NCBI GenBank assembly: GCA_041576815.1
Contig: JBFGKE010000015.1
Span: 1-64,000 of the forward strand
Direction of reading: 5' to 3'
Length of the DNA stretch: 64,000 nucleotides
DNA from: SG8-38 sp041576815
GTDB taxonomy: Bacteria; Myxococcota_A; Polyangia; Polyangiales; Houyiibacteriaceae
Shown here: piece by piece, positions 1-8,731 of the stretch
How positions within the stretch are numbered: position 1 is the first letter of the stretch
How the letters are laid out: every line of letters starts with the position of its first letter
The notes under the pieces: model-generated
The model's database searches: none
Told to the model about the DNA's origin: nothing
The model's input: only the letters and a program-made list of their open reading frames with translations
Translations under genes and position numbers: made by a program

Positions 1-177
1 ACGGCCGTGGGAGGGAGCAATCTCATTGGCAATTACGGGACGATCTTGCGGACGACGGATGGGGGCGCGACGTGGGTGAGGCAAGACAGCGGCCTCACAT
101 CGTCGCGCTCTTATCTATCCGGCGTGTGGTTCACAGACGCAAGCACCGGGACAGTCGTAGGTTTCGGGGCGCGGTAG
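1..177 (+). CDS. C-terminal fragment of a Ycf48-like (BNR/Asp-box) repeat protein, partial
   Basis: The frame is open from the first base of the window and ends at TAG 175-177, followed at once by TAA. The 58 visible residues contain the Ycf48/BNR signature GTILRTTDGGATW and the spacer FTDASTGTVVG. Such repeats form beta-propellers in secreted or surface-anchored proteins. The next repeat begins (VVGFG) but stops after two more residues instead of running on into GTILRTTDGG, so the 3' end looks cut in mid-repeat. A decayed fragment of a different family follows immediately. The N-terminus lies outside the window, so localisation and function cannot be judged. Confidence 0.7.
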   Translation, partial: TAVGGSNLIGNYGTILRTTDGGATWVRQDSGLTSSRSYLSGVWFTDASTGTVVGFGAR

Positions 178-254
178 TAAGCTTCGACGACATCCGACTC
201 ACCATCACACCGGCAGAGTAGGCGACAGTCGGCGCGTTTGAGGTGCAGCCGTAG
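178..254 (+). pseudogene. Remnant of the C-terminus of a choice-of-anchor-Q protein
   Basis: The last 30 or so bases (225-254) match the 3' end of the intact beta-helix gene that ends at 3683, with only a few mismatches and one extra base. Removing that base gives DIGAFEVQP-stop, against DIGAVEAQP-stop in the intact gene. The upstream frame is broken by stops, so this is a dead tail and not a gene. It abuts the truncated Ycf48-like frame. This suggests a recombination or deletion scar between two surface-protein genes. The similarity is visible directly; the history is inferred. Confidence 0.5.
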
Positions 255-406
255 CCACGCACCCGCTGCGCACTCACAGCCCAAACGCAGAAGCTGCGCC
301 GACGCGGAAACCAAATCACCCGGAAACACCAGGCTGGCACGGCTGATGCAACTACACCATCCCGACCTAGCGGCGGACTGCGCCGCCAGAACGCCGGAGG
401 TGGGTC

Positions 407-1576
407 ATGCGTTACTTGTTGCATTTGGTTTTCGCGCTCGCGCTCGCGGCCATGGGGTGCAGCGAGACGTCGGGAACGGGTGGTACAGCCGGCGAAGTTG
501 GTGCTGGCGGTGATGGCGGCGTTGGCGGTGACGTTGGTGCTGCCGGTGTCGGCGGAGAAGGCGGGTCCGCTCAGAACAACCCGGAGCTCGAAGCGTTTCT
601 CGATGACTACGTCTATGAGCGAATGACGGACGACGACCCGGGTGTGGCGGTTGCGCTGATCGGGCCCGGAGAGGTGGCCGAGGTCGCGAAGAGCTACGGG
701 ATGGCCGATGTCGAGCAGGCCATGCCCATCGATTCGCACACGATCTTCGATCTCGCGTCGCTGTCCAAACAGTTCACTGCGGCCTCGATCATGCTGCTTT
801 ATGAAGAGGGGGTGGTTTCTCCAGACGACCTCGTCGCCGATGCGTTTCCCGAGGGGCCGCCCGAATGGGCATCCATGACCGTCCATCACCTTCTCACGCA
901 TCAGTCGGGGCTGTCGGATTTCCGCAACGACGAGATCGTGGGTGTTAGCCGTGGTTGGCACAACGACGACGTGCTCGAGTACCTGTTGGAGACACCGCTC
1001 GAGTTCCCGCCCGGCGACCGATACGAATACTCGAACTCGGGGTTCGTGATGCTTGCGATCCTACTCGAGCGCGCCACCGGCGAGCCGTTCGAGGACTTCG
1101 TTCGAGAGCACATCTTCGAGCCGCTCGGGATGAATGACTCGCAGCTGAGCGAGAACACCCCGCCCGATGTTCCGAATCTCGCCCAGGCATACATTCTCGG
1201 CGCGCCCTATGAATACTCGGCGCACGTCATGGGTTCCACCCATCAGTTCTCGTCATTGGCCGACATGATCAAGTGGGAGCTCGCGTTACGGAACGGCACT
1301 CTGCTCTCACCCGACAGCGCTGCGCTCATGTTCACGAGCCACGTCGTTTACGCGGGAGACTGCGGCTACGGCTACGGTTGGGTGATCTGTAACTACGCGG
1401 ATGGAGTGTACCAAGGCCACAACGGCAGCGACTTCGCATATCGGACCCTCATCGAACGCGAGCCCGAGTCGGATGTGACCATCATCATGCTCTCGAACGG
1501 AAGCTACAACGAGTGGGTCTACGCGCTTGGACCAGCGCTCCGGGACTTCTACCGGACTCTACCCACGTCCGACTAG
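407..1576 (+). CDS. Serine hydrolase lipoprotein, beta-lactamase/PBP class C family
   Basis: This 389-residue protein has a lipoprotein signal peptide with lipobox LAAMGC (Cys18). A Gly/Ala-rich linker (about residues 24-52) precedes the class C beta-lactamase-like fold. The family triad is visible: SLSK (Ser118, Lys121) as SxxK, a YSN motif after EFPPGDRYE, and an HNG triad near the C-terminus in place of KTG. HNG is usual in esterase / D-aminopeptidase-like members. The catalytic Ser is expected to act on an ester or amide in the periplasm or at the surface, but the substrate cannot be read from sequence. The gene stands alone, between the decayed remnant and a small opposing frame. Confidence 0.88.
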   Translation: MRYLLHLVFALALAAMGCSETSGTGGTAGEVGAGGDGGVGGDVGAAGVGGEGGSAQNNPELEAFLDDYVYERMTDDDPGVAVALIGPGEVAEVAKSYGMADVEQAMPIDSHTIFDLASLSKQFTAASIMLLYEEGVVSPDDLVADAFPEGPPEWASMTVHHLLTHQSGLSDFRNDEIVGVSRGWHNDDVLEYLLETPLEFPPGDRYEYSNSGFVMLAILLERATGEPFEDFVREHIFEPLGMNDSQLSENTPPDVPNLAQAYILGAPYEYSAHVMGSTHQFSSLADMIKWELALRNGTLLSPDSAALMFTSHVVYAGDCGYGYGWVICNYADGVYQGHNGSDFAYRTLIEREPESDVTIIMLSNGSYNEWVYALGPALRDFYRTLPTSD

Positions 1577-1710
1577 GGCGGAGAAACGTTGCTCGGCAAT
1601 TTGTCCCCGTCCAGCCACTGCTCAAGCGCGTCATAGATTTTCTTCTTGGGCGTGATGGCATCGGCCACGAATTCGATGCGCTCTCGGACAAACGGCCCGA
1701 GCTCGTCCAT
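1573..1710 (-). CDS. Small hypothetical protein, possibly a remnant
   Basis: An ATG frame of 45 codons on the minus strand starts MDELGPFVRERIEFVADAI and ends LPSNVSPP. Third positions are mostly G or C, as in real genes here, and the product looks like a soluble amphipathic alpha-helix. It overlaps the stop of the serine hydrolase by 4 bases. The frame extends upstream to a TTG at 1770, but that part is less coding-like. No family is recognised. It could be a genuine small gene or the 3' end of a longer lost one. Confidence 0.35.
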   Translation of the reverse strand: MDELGPFVRERIEFVADAITPKKKIYDALEQWLDGDKLPSNVSPP

Positions 1711-1982
1711 CCTCGGCGATGTGTCCTGGGAGATCGTGTCAAGCGAACCAACGTCTTGAGGTCGCTCCAACAGCCACGCCGCTACAGCAGTGTCTCCCGT
1801 TCCAACTCGGCCCGCACGCTCCAGCGGTCCGAAGCGCAGGGATTGCCGATAATTAGCGGCTATCAGGCTTTTTCGTTCTTGGGCTCCGAGCCTCCCAGCA
1901 CGCAGCGCTTAATCCAAATGCCTCGTCCGGACGTAGGCACATCGATGAGGACGGAAAGCACCCCGTCCGAAAGGATGAGGAA
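1711..1982. other. Intergenic stretch with no convincing gene
   Basis: Lower GC and mixed codon character in all frames. No hairpin terminator or tRNA was seen. The end of the stretch carries the promoter and leader of the downstream beta-helix gene, including AGGATGAGG just before its ATG. Part of it may be eroded coding sequence belonging to the small minus-strand frame next door. Confidence 0.4.
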
Positions 1983-3683
1983 ATGGGCAAGCTGCAGGTC
2001 GAGTCGTTGGTTTGGGCGCTGATCGTCGCCGCGCTGGTCACGGGTCAAGGTTGCGGGTCCGCAGCCGACTTCGAGTCGGAGCCCAATCCCGGGCTGGACG
2101 AGGTTGCGACCGCCGGTCCTGATCCTGACACCGCCTCTGAATCTGCCGAGGGCGTCGCGGACGAGCCGGAGCTTTCCGCCGACATCGGCGGAGAAGAAGG
2201 CGTTGGTGGGTTCGGCGGCACCGGCGGCGATCCGGGTCCGCAGATCTTTCCGTGCACCGAGCCGGGGATTCGCGACGCGATTGCCGAAGGTGGGGGACCG
2301 CACTTCTTCGACTGCGACGGGCCGCAAACCGTGATCACCGAGGCCACGATCGAGGTGGACAACGACGTCATTCTCGACGGAGAAGACCGACTGACGATCG
2401 ACGCAAACGGACAGCACCGCGTGTTGGTGGTGGCGGCAGACATCGAGGCTGCGCTCGTCGGGATCACGGTGAGGAGGGGCACGATCGGACGAGACGATGC
2501 GCTGTCCTTTGGCGGGGGCATCTACAACGAAGGCGACCTGACCCTCGCCAACAGCTCGGTATCCAACAATGCGGCTGCGTACGACGGCGGGGGCATCTAC
2601 AATTCGGGTTCGCTGACGCTGAAGAACACGACAGTGTCCGACAATGCGGTCGGCCTCGTGGATCGAGGGCTCGACAACGCGTTGGGCGGCGGCATCGCCA
2701 ACGCGGGCGATCTGACGATCGTCGACAGCGTCATCGCGGGCAACACGGCGACCATGTACGGCGCCGGTCTTTACGATCGGGGCACGACGACGGTCATCAA
2801 CAGCGCAATTTCGGAAAACGAGGCGTCGGGGTATGGTGGCGGCGTTTACAGCCGTGGCGATCTGACCATCGAGAGGACCACGATTTCGGACAATTCCGGA
2901 GCTGACGAGGGGACGGGCATCTACAGCTCCGGAGCGGCCACGCTCGTCGATTCCTCGGTCCTGCGCAATGGCGACTACGCCTCCGATTCGGCGATCAAGA
3001 GCACCGGAACGCTCACGCTCATAGCCAGCTCGGTATCGAGCAACGCGGGTGATGGCATCTACGCGTCCGGAACGACCTCGCTCACGAACAGCTCCGTCTG
3101 GGGAAATGGCGGCGTCGGCGTTGGTACGTTTCGAGCCACGTTGACGGTGACCGGCAGCACGGTCTGGGGCAACGCACGGGGCGGGATCAGCGCGTCTGGA
3201 ACGACGACGCTGATCCACAGCACGGTGTCGGGAAACACGGGCGACGGAATACGGTACTTGCAGGGGACGTTGGCGCTGAGCAATAGCACTCTGCGGGGCG
3301 GCCTCATGGTCGGAGTCTGGAACGGAGCTTCACTCGTCGAAATGACGGGAACCCTCATCGACGGCAGCTGCTCGGTTGCGGCTACTGCGGAAAGCGCTAG
3401 CTACACCTCGTACGGCTACAACGTCGAGTCTCCAGGCAACACATGCGGCTTCGATCAAGCAACCGACCAGGTAAACGTCATCCGAGACCGTCTCCGGCTC
3501 GGACCGCTCGCCGATAACGGCGGACCTACCCTGACGCACGCGCCGCGGTCGGGCAGTGTAGCCATCGATGCGATCCCCGCGGAGGACTGCATCGACATGG
3601 AAGGTGCTGCTCTGACTACCGATCAACGTGGTGAACCACGCGACTCGGCGTGTGACATCGGGGCGGTCGAGGCGCAGCCGTAG
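1983..3683 (+). CDS. Secreted right-handed beta-helix protein with choice-of-anchor-Q C-terminus
   Basis: 566 residues. The ATG is preceded by an AGGATGAGG ribosome-binding site. The hydrophobic N-terminus (residues 8-22) ends in GQGC, a poor lipobox, so export is likely but lipidation is uncertain. An acidic and Gly-rich linker follows (about 30-80). A long series of parallel beta-helix turns then repeats patterns such as GGGIYN, LTLxNSSVSxN and TISDN, as in Chlamydia Pmp-like and pectate-lyase-like coils. The tail carries LADNGGPTLTHAP, TDQRGEPR and CDIGAVEAQP, the choice-of-anchor-Q domain thought to hold such proteins at the cell surface. No catalytic residues are recognisable, so an adhesin or surface structural role is an inference. 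Confidence 0.85.
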   Translation: MGKLQVESLVWALIVAALVTGQGCGSAADFESEPNPGLDEVATAGPDPDTASESAEGVADEPELSADIGGEEGVGGFGGTGGDPGPQIFPCTEPGIRDAIAEGGGPHFFDCDGPQTVITEATIEVDNDVILDGEDRLTIDANGQHRVLVVAADIEAALVGITVRRGTIGRDDALSFGGGIYNEGDLTLANSSVSNNAAAYDGGGIYNSGSLTLKNTTVSDNAVGLVDRGLDNALGGGIANAGDLTIVDSVIAGNTATMYGAGLYDRGTTTVINSAISENEASGYGGGVYSRGDLTIERTTISDNSGADEGTGIYSSGAATLVDSSVLRNGDYASDSAIKSTGTLTLIASSVSSNAGDGIYASGTTSLTNSSVWGNGGVGVGTFRATLTVTGSTVWGNARGGISASGTTTLIHSTVSGNTGDGIRYLQGTLALSNSTLRGGLMVGVWNGASLVEMTGTLIDGSCSVAATAESASYTSYGYNVESPGNTCGFDQATDQVNVIRDRLRLGPLADNGGPTLTHAPRSGSVAIDAIPAEDCIDMEGAALTTDQRGEPRDSACDIGAVEAQP

Positions 3684-3832
3684 ACCCTGATCCTCGCCCC
3701 GCCCGATGCACGTCCTTTCGCCGTCCTGGATTTTGCGAGTGGTTGGTCCGCCGCGCCCAGTCGCCGCCCGTCGTGGGGAGGCCGGCGAGTTGGCCCTTGT
3801 GCCTCCGGCGGGAGGGCCCTAGCTTTGGATGT

Positions 3833-4045
3833 ATGCTCGTAACAACCGTACTTCGCGCCCTCGCGCTCGTCGCCGTCTTTGCCTTCACGGCGGTCGGGAC
3901 CGCCGAGGCATCCGCTTACTGCCCCGGTGACGAGGACACGCCCGACGGCCCCACCAGCTACTGCCCGGGTGACGAGGACACACCCTCGGGCCCAGACAGC
4001 TTCTGCCCGGGCGACGAGGACGGCCCGTCCGAGCCGACGACCTGA
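3833..4045 (+). CDS. Small secreted protein of three tandem CPGDED cassettes
   Basis: 70 residues. Residues 1-28 are a classic signal peptide (hydrophobic LALVAVFAFTAVG, then AEASA). The whole mature part is three 14-residue repeats beginning YCPGDED, YCPGDED and FCPGDED, each ending in a Pro/Ser/Thr/Gly stretch. Every cassette has one Cys, so the mature chain has three (an odd number) and nine Asp/Glu in the three GDED cores. This suggests disulphide-linked multimers, metal binding (Ca, or thrombospondin-type-3-like acidic loops) or a modified peptide. No modification or export enzyme lies nearby. The ATG is chosen because it opens the signal peptide. No known family is recognised. Confidence 0.7.
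   Translation: MLVTTVLRALALVAVFAFTAVGTAEASAYCPGDEDTPDGPTSYCPGDEDTPSGPDSFCPGDEDGPSEPTT
3917..4042 (+). repeat. Three 42-bp in-frame tandem repeats
   Basis: Units at 3917-3958, 3959-4000 and 4001-4042 are near-identical and encode the CPGDED cassettes. The array fills the mature coding region exactly up to the stop codon, so copy number could change by slippage or recombination without shifting the frame. Confidence 0.9.
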
Positions 4046-4072
4046 CGCAGTCAAGGCCTCGCGCCGAAATGG

Positions 4073-5551
4073 TTACCGCGCTCCCGCCTTGACGGCAACC
4101 AACCCCGCGCGCGCCTTGTTCACCGTCTCTTCGTATTCCTTGTCGGGGTCGCTCGCTTCGACGATGCCGGCGCCGGCCTGCAGCCACATCTCGCTGTTGC
4201 GGGCGACGATGGTCCGGATGGCAATCGCGACGTCCATGTTGCCGTCGAAGCCGATGTAGCCGACGGCGCCGCCGTACACGCCGCGGCGCTCGGGCTCGAG
4301 CTCTTCGATGATCTGCATCGCGCGCACTTTGGGGGCGCCGCTCAGGGTGCCCGCTGGGAAGGTGGCGCGGAGTACGTCGAGGGCGTCGCGGCCGGGGGCG
4401 AGGTCGCCGACCACGTTGCTGACGATGTGCATGACGTGGGAGTAGCGCTCGATGATCATGCGGTCGGTCACGCGCACGCTGCCCGCGATACTGATGCGGC
4501 CAGCGTCGTTGCGGCCGAGGTCGACCAGCATGACGTGCTCGGCGCGCTCCTTGGGGTCCGCGAGGAGCTCCTCGGCAATCGCTTGGTCTTCTTCTTCGCT
4601 ATGGCCGCGGTGCCGGGTGCCCGCGATGGGGCGAACGTGGACCTGGTCGTCTTCCAGGCGAACCAAAGTCTCCGGGCTGGCGCCCGCCACGATGCGGTCG
4701 GGCATGCGCAGAAAGTACATGTACGGGCTCGGGTTGATGATGCGCATCGCGCGGTACACGTCGAAGACGTCGGTATCGCCGAGCGGCAGGCGGAAGCGCT
4801 GCGACAGGACCACTTGAAAGATGTCGCCCGCGCGGATGTGCTCTTTGGCGGCCTCGACCGCGGCGCAAAAGCCCGGACGATCGAACGACGACGCCGGGAG
4901 CTCGAGGTCACCCCGGCCTTCGGGTGGGTGAAGCCGCCTCGGCAAGGTCGGATGGTCGAGGGCCTCGAGGGTCTTCTCGATCTGCTGAACGGCCTGCGCG
5001 TACGCCAATTTCGCATCCTCATCGACGCGTGCCGGGACGACCACGCGCAGCGTTCCCCGCACGCTGTCGAAGATCAGCACCGTCCCGCCGATCGCAAAGC
5101 AGAACTCCCAGTCGTCGTCGCGACGGAGCGCGGCGCCCACCGTCGGCTCGAACGTGCGCACCGCGTCGTAGCTCACGTAGCCAACGGCCCCGCCCCAAAA
5201 GCGCGGCAGCCAATCGACCTCCGGCGGCTTCCACTGCGCGAGCGTCTCGCGAAGCCGCTCCCACGGGTCGACGCCGGTCTCGGTTTTGACCTCGCCGTCT
5301 AGTACACGCTCGAACTTGTCCGCGACACCGCGCACGATTTCGTCGGGTGCAAACCCCACGAAGCTGTAGCGAGCCCATTTTTCGCCGCCCACGACGCTCT
5401 CGAGCAAATAGCTGCCCGGGTAGTTACCCACTGTGGCCTTGGCGAGCACCGGCGTGAGGCGATCGGCGATCACTTCGCGATAGACTGGCACTACAGTTGC
5501 CGATGCACTGAGTCGCTCGAATTCCTCGACGCTCGGAAAATAATCGCTCAC
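4073..5551 (-). CDS. trpE: Anthranilate synthase component I
   Basis: 492 residues, normal length for TrpE. It converts chorismate to anthranilate, using ammonia supplied by the TrpG subunit, in the first step of tryptophan synthesis. Visible hallmarks are the N-terminal feedback domain with LLESVVGGEKWARYSFVG, then NPSPYMYFLRMPD, AGASPETLVRLE, PIAGTRHRG, MLVDLGRNDAGRIS, FPAGTLSGAPK and the C-terminal LQAGAGIVEASDPDKE. The LLES element near the N-terminus resembles the tryptophan-binding motif, so feedback inhibition is likely. No trpG, trpD or other trp gene is adjacent, so the pathway is dispersed. It is divergent from glyA across 46 bp. Confidence 0.95.
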   Translation of the reverse strand: MSDYFPSVEEFERLSASATVVPVYREVIADRLTPVLAKATVGNYPGSYLLESVVGGEKWARYSFVGFAPDEIVRGVADKFERVLDGEVKTETGVDPWERLRETLAQWKPPEVDWLPRFWGGAVGYVSYDAVRTFEPTVGAALRRDDDWEFCFAIGGTVLIFDSVRGTLRVVVPARVDEDAKLAYAQAVQQIEKTLEALDHPTLPRRLHPPEGRGDLELPASSFDRPGFCAAVEAAKEHIRAGDIFQVVLSQRFRLPLGDTDVFDVYRAMRIINPSPYMYFLRMPDRIVAGASPETLVRLEDDQVHVRPIAGTRHRGHSEEEDQAIAEELLADPKERAEHVMLVDLGRNDAGRISIAGSVRVTDRMIIERYSHVMHIVSNVVGDLAPGRDALDVLRATFPAGTLSGAPKVRAMQIIEELEPERRGVYGGAVGYIGFDGNMDVAIAIRTIVARNSEMWLQAGAGIVEASDPDKEYEETVNKARAGLVAVKAGAR

Positions 5552-5597
5552 CGCCCACCGAATAACACCGATGTGACAAACGTGCTAAAGGCCCGCC

Positions 5598-6851
5598 ATG
5601 CACGACCCATCCCTTGCCGAAGCCGACCCTGAAATCGCGGAGTGCATCGCCGACGAAGAGCGGCGGCAGCACGAAAAGCTGCGGCTGATTCCGAGCGAGA
5701 ACTACGCCACCAAAGCCGTCATGGAGGCGTGCGGCAGCGTCCTCAACAACAAGTATTCGGAGGGGTACGCGGGCAAGCGCTACTACGAAGGCCAGCAGAG
5801 CATCGACAAGGTCGAACGGCTCGCCATCGAGCGTCTCAAGAAGCTCTATGGGGTCGACCACGCCAACGTGCAGCCCTACTCCGGCTCCCCGGCCAACCTC
5901 GCTGTCTACTTCGCGTTCTGCAGTCCCGGCGACACCATCATGGGCATGGGCCTTCCGAGCGGCGGCCATCTCACGCACGGCTGGAAGGTGTCGATCTCCG
6001 GCAAGTACTTCAACGCGATTCAGTACGGCGTGCGGCGGAGCGACCACCGCATCGATTTCGACGAGGTCGCCTCGCTGGCGCGCGAGCACAGGCCAAAGCT
6101 CCTTTTTTGTGGCGCGACGGCTTATCCGCGCATCGTCGATTTCCCGAAGTTTGCTGAAATCGCCAAAGAGGTGGGCGCGATCCTCGTGGCGGACATGGCC
6201 CACATCTCCGGGCTCATCGCGGGCGGCTCGCACCCCTCCCCGGCCGGCTACGCCGAAGTGATCAGCAGCACCACCCACAAGACGCTTCGCGGCCCGCGCG
6301 GCGGCATGATCCTCTGCGACGAAAAGCACAAGAAGGCGATCGACCGCGCCGTGTTCCCCGGGCTTCAGGGCGGCCCGCACAACGGCACCACCGCAGGCAT
6401 CGCCATTGCCGCCAAGCTCGCGATGACCGACGACTTCAAGGCCTACGCGCATGCGATCGTCGACAACTCGCGCGCCCTTGCCGAGGCGCTCCTTTCACGC
6501 GGCTTCGACCTCGTCACCGGCGGCAGCGACAATCACCTGATCCTAATCGACCTCACCAGCAAAGACGTACCGGGCAAAGTGGCGGCGCAGGCGCTCGACC
6601 GCGCGGGCATGGTGGCCAACTACAACTCGGTTCCGTTCGACACGCGCAAGCCGTTCGACCCGAGCGGCGTTCGGCTGGGTACGCCGGCGATCACCAGCCG
6701 CGGCATGGGCGCCGACGAGATGAAGCGGCTGGGCAACTGGATGGCCGACGTCATCGAAGACGTCGAAAACGAAGCGCTGATCGCGCGCACCGCGGCCGAA
6801 ATCAAAGAGCTCTGCGACGGCTTTCCCGCACCGGGCGTGCCCGTCCGCTAG
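5598..6851 (+). CDS. glyA: Serine hydroxymethyltransferase
   Basis: 417 residues, full length. This PLP enzyme interconverts serine and glycine while charging tetrahydrofolate with a one-carbon unit in the cytoplasm. It shows LIPSENYATKAV, the substrate segment NKYSEGYAGKRYYEGQ and VQPYSGSPANLAVY. The PLP-binding loop STTHKTLRGPRGG has the Schiff-base lysine at residue 228. The upstream spacer (46 bp to trpE) is too short for a glycine riboswitch. It is followed 80 bp later by coaBC on the same strand. Confidence 0.97.
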   Translation: MHDPSLAEADPEIAECIADEERRQHEKLRLIPSENYATKAVMEACGSVLNNKYSEGYAGKRYYEGQQSIDKVERLAIERLKKLYGVDHANVQPYSGSPANLAVYFAFCSPGDTIMGMGLPSGGHLTHGWKVSISGKYFNAIQYGVRRSDHRIDFDEVASLAREHRPKLLFCGATAYPRIVDFPKFAEIAKEVGAILVADMAHISGLIAGGSHPSPAGYAEVISSTTHKTLRGPRGGMILCDEKHKKAIDRAVFPGLQGGPHNGTTAGIAIAAKLAMTDDFKAYAHAIVDNSRALAEALLSRGFDLVTGGSDNHLILIDLTSKDVPGKVAAQALDRAGMVANYNSVPFDTRKPFDPSGVRLGTPAITSRGMGADEMKRLGNWMADVIEDVENEALIARTAAEIKELCDGFPAPGVPVR

Positions 6852-6931
6852 CGTTACCTGCCTTCCGTTCAGTCCTGAGCGCCCAGAAGACACGTCGCAA
6901 AGGCCCCCACCCCTGCTAGACTGCGCCGGAC

Positions 6932-8164
6932 ATGTCCCTGCACGGCAAGCGCATCGTCGTCGGCCTCGGCGGCGGGATAGCCGCGTTTAAGGCGGTGGAG
7001 CTCGTGCGCGAGCTCATGCGCCGTGGAGCCGAGGTTCGCGTCGTCATGACCGAGGCGGCCACCCGGTGTGTGGGTCCGATCACATTTGCTGGGCTCACGG
7101 GGAAGCCGCCGGTCACCGACCTCTGGGCCGAAGACTATGCCGGCGAGGTCCACGTCGAGCTCGGCGAGTGGGCCGATGCCATCGTCGTCGCCCCGGCCAC
7201 GATGAACCTGATGGCGCGGGCGGCAGGCGGGCAGGCCAACGACGCCCTGCTGGCGACTTTGGCGTGCGCGCGAGGCGAGGTGTTTTGGGCGCCCGCGATG
7301 CACCACCGCATGTGGTCGCACGCCGCCATGCAGGCGAATCTCCAAACCCTCGTCGACCGTGGGGCCGTCCTGCTCGGGCCGGTCTCGGGCGCGCTTGCCA
7401 ACGGCGAAATTGGCGAAGGGCGCATGATGGAGCCCGATGACATCGCCGACGCCGTCGAATCGCATCTCACCCGAAGCGACGACCTTCGAGGCGTGCGTGT
7501 GCTGGTGACGGCCGGCCCGACGCACGAGGACTTGGACCCGGTGCGCTTTCTCGGGAACCGTTCGACCGGGCGGATGGGGTACGCCATCGCGGCGGAGGCC
7601 GGTCGACGCGGGGCCGAGGTGACGCTGGTGAGCGGTCCCGTGGCGCTCGATGCGCCCGCCGATGTCGACGTCGTGCGGGTGCGCTCGGCGCGGGACATGC
7701 ATCGGGCGGTCATGTCGCGTTTCGCGGAGTTCGACGTCGTGATCATGGCCGCGGCCGTCGCAGACTATCGCCCTGCCGGCACGCAAGCGCAGAAGATCAA
7801 AAAGGGCGGCAAGCTCGAGCTCGAGCTGGTTCGCAACCCCGACATCCTCGCCGAGCTCGGCGCCAAGCGTTCGAGCCGGCCGGCCGTGCTGGTGGGCTTT
7901 GCGCTCGAGACCCGCGACCTCGAACACGCGGCGCGACAAAAGCTCGAGCAGAAGGGGGCCGACCTGATCGTCGCCAACGAGGCGAGCGCGGGGCTCGGCG
8001 GCCCGACCAATCGCGCCATCTTGATCGATGCAGCCTCTGCGACGCCGCTCCCGCAAATGAGCAAGCGCGCGCTCGCGAACCAGATCCTCGATAGAGTCCG
8101 GGCGCTCCTGAGCCAGTCGCCTCGACCGCCCCGCCCCAAAGCCGAAAAAGGCGCACCGAACTGA
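6932..8164 (+). CDS. coaBC: Bifunctional phosphopantothenoylcysteine decarboxylase / phosphopantothenate-cysteine ligase
   Basis: 410 residues with both halves of the coenzyme A enzyme. The N-terminal flavoprotein CoaC (about 1-180) starts GKRIVVGLGGGIAAFKAVEL and carries PAMHHRMW, a His-containing form of the usual PAMN-MW motif. The C-terminal CoaB (about 185-400) has VTAGPTHEDLDPVRFLGNRS and the lysine-rich KIKKGG loop. Together they turn 4'-phosphopantothenate into 4'-phosphopantetheine. The next gene starts 12 bp downstream on the same strand and is probably co-transcribed. Confidence 0.96.
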   Translation: MSLHGKRIVVGLGGGIAAFKAVELVRELMRRGAEVRVVMTEAATRCVGPITFAGLTGKPPVTDLWAEDYAGEVHVELGEWADAIVVAPATMNLMARAAGGQANDALLATLACARGEVFWAPAMHHRMWSHAAMQANLQTLVDRGAVLLGPVSGALANGEIGEGRMMEPDDIADAVESHLTRSDDLRGVRVLVTAGPTHEDLDPVRFLGNRSTGRMGYAIAAEAGRRGAEVTLVSGPVALDAPADVDVVRVRSARDMHRAVMSRFAEFDVVIMAAAVADYRPAGTQAQKIKKGGKLELELVRNPDILAELGAKRSSRPAVLVGFALETRDLEHAARQKLEQKGADLIVANEASAGLGGPTNRAILIDAASATPLPQMSKRALANQILDRVRALLSQSPRPPRPKAEKGAPN

Positions 8165-8176
8165 CTGGAACCCAGC

Positions 8177-8728
8177 GTGAACCGCCCCTTCATCGCCCGC
8201 CTCCTCGCGCACATCGACGATGTGATCTCGCGCGCGGACGTGCTTCAGGCGTATCGCGATGCCGAAGAGAAGCACGGCATTCGAATCTACGACGACCACG
8301 ATGCGCGCGTGGCGCCCGGCGCCTTCAAGCCGCACATGCCGATTTCGGAGGAACGCGTTCGAACGCTGACTCGGAGCTGGGAGCAGTTCGACCGTGCGCT
8401 CGAGCCGCTCGGTCGGGGGGCTGAACGGAACTTGGTCATCCAGTCACTCGGGCCGTTCGTGTCGGACACCGGTCTCTGGTTGGCGGGCGCCGACCTGGCG
8501 GACGACCACCTCTTCATCTTTCGTTCGGGCGAAGTCGGGTCGTGGACGGCGGACCAGTGGAACCAACACTTGGCAAACTGGGCGGCGGTGACGCAGTACG
8601 GAGGCCGCGACGATTGGACCGCGGAACGGCTGGTCGCGGAGATGCGCAAGGCGCCGCGCTATCGTGAGTGGACCAAGCTGTTGCGGAGCCTGATCGCCGA
8701 AGCGCGAGGCGCGACCGCCCGCGCGTAG
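8177..8728 (+). CDS. Hypothetical protein downstream of coaBC
   Basis: 183 residues from a GTG 12 bp after the coaBC stop. It is soluble, with no signal peptide, membrane helix or Cys cluster. It is rich in Trp and charged residues and looks like a mixed alpha/beta domain. Conserved-looking stretches include HGIRIYDDHD in the N-terminal third and GLWLAGADLADDHLFIFR in the middle. I do not recognise the family. Close spacing suggests co-expression with coaBC, which does not by itself imply a CoA role. It ends 3 bp before the converging yciO-like gene. Confidence 0.7.
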   Translation: MNRPFIARLLAHIDDVISRADVLQAYRDAEEKHGIRIYDDHDARVAPGAFKPHMPISEERVRTLTRSWEQFDRALEPLGRGAERNLVIQSLGPFVSDTGLWLAGADLADDHLFIFRSGEVGSWTADQWNQHLANWAAVTQYGGRDDWTAERLVAEMRKAPRYREWTKLLRSLIAEARGATARA

Positions 8729-8731
8729 CGT

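Noticed and set aside
1863..3218. A 451-residue minus-strand protein opposite the beta-helix gene
   Set aside because: Arg-rich composition from reading a repetitive gene backwards; the plus-strand frame has a ribosome-binding site and domain structure.
5552..5597. Glycine riboswitch or trp leader between trpE and glyA
   Set aside because: Only 46 bp, too short for a riboswitch, and no leader peptide or attenuator hairpin is visible.
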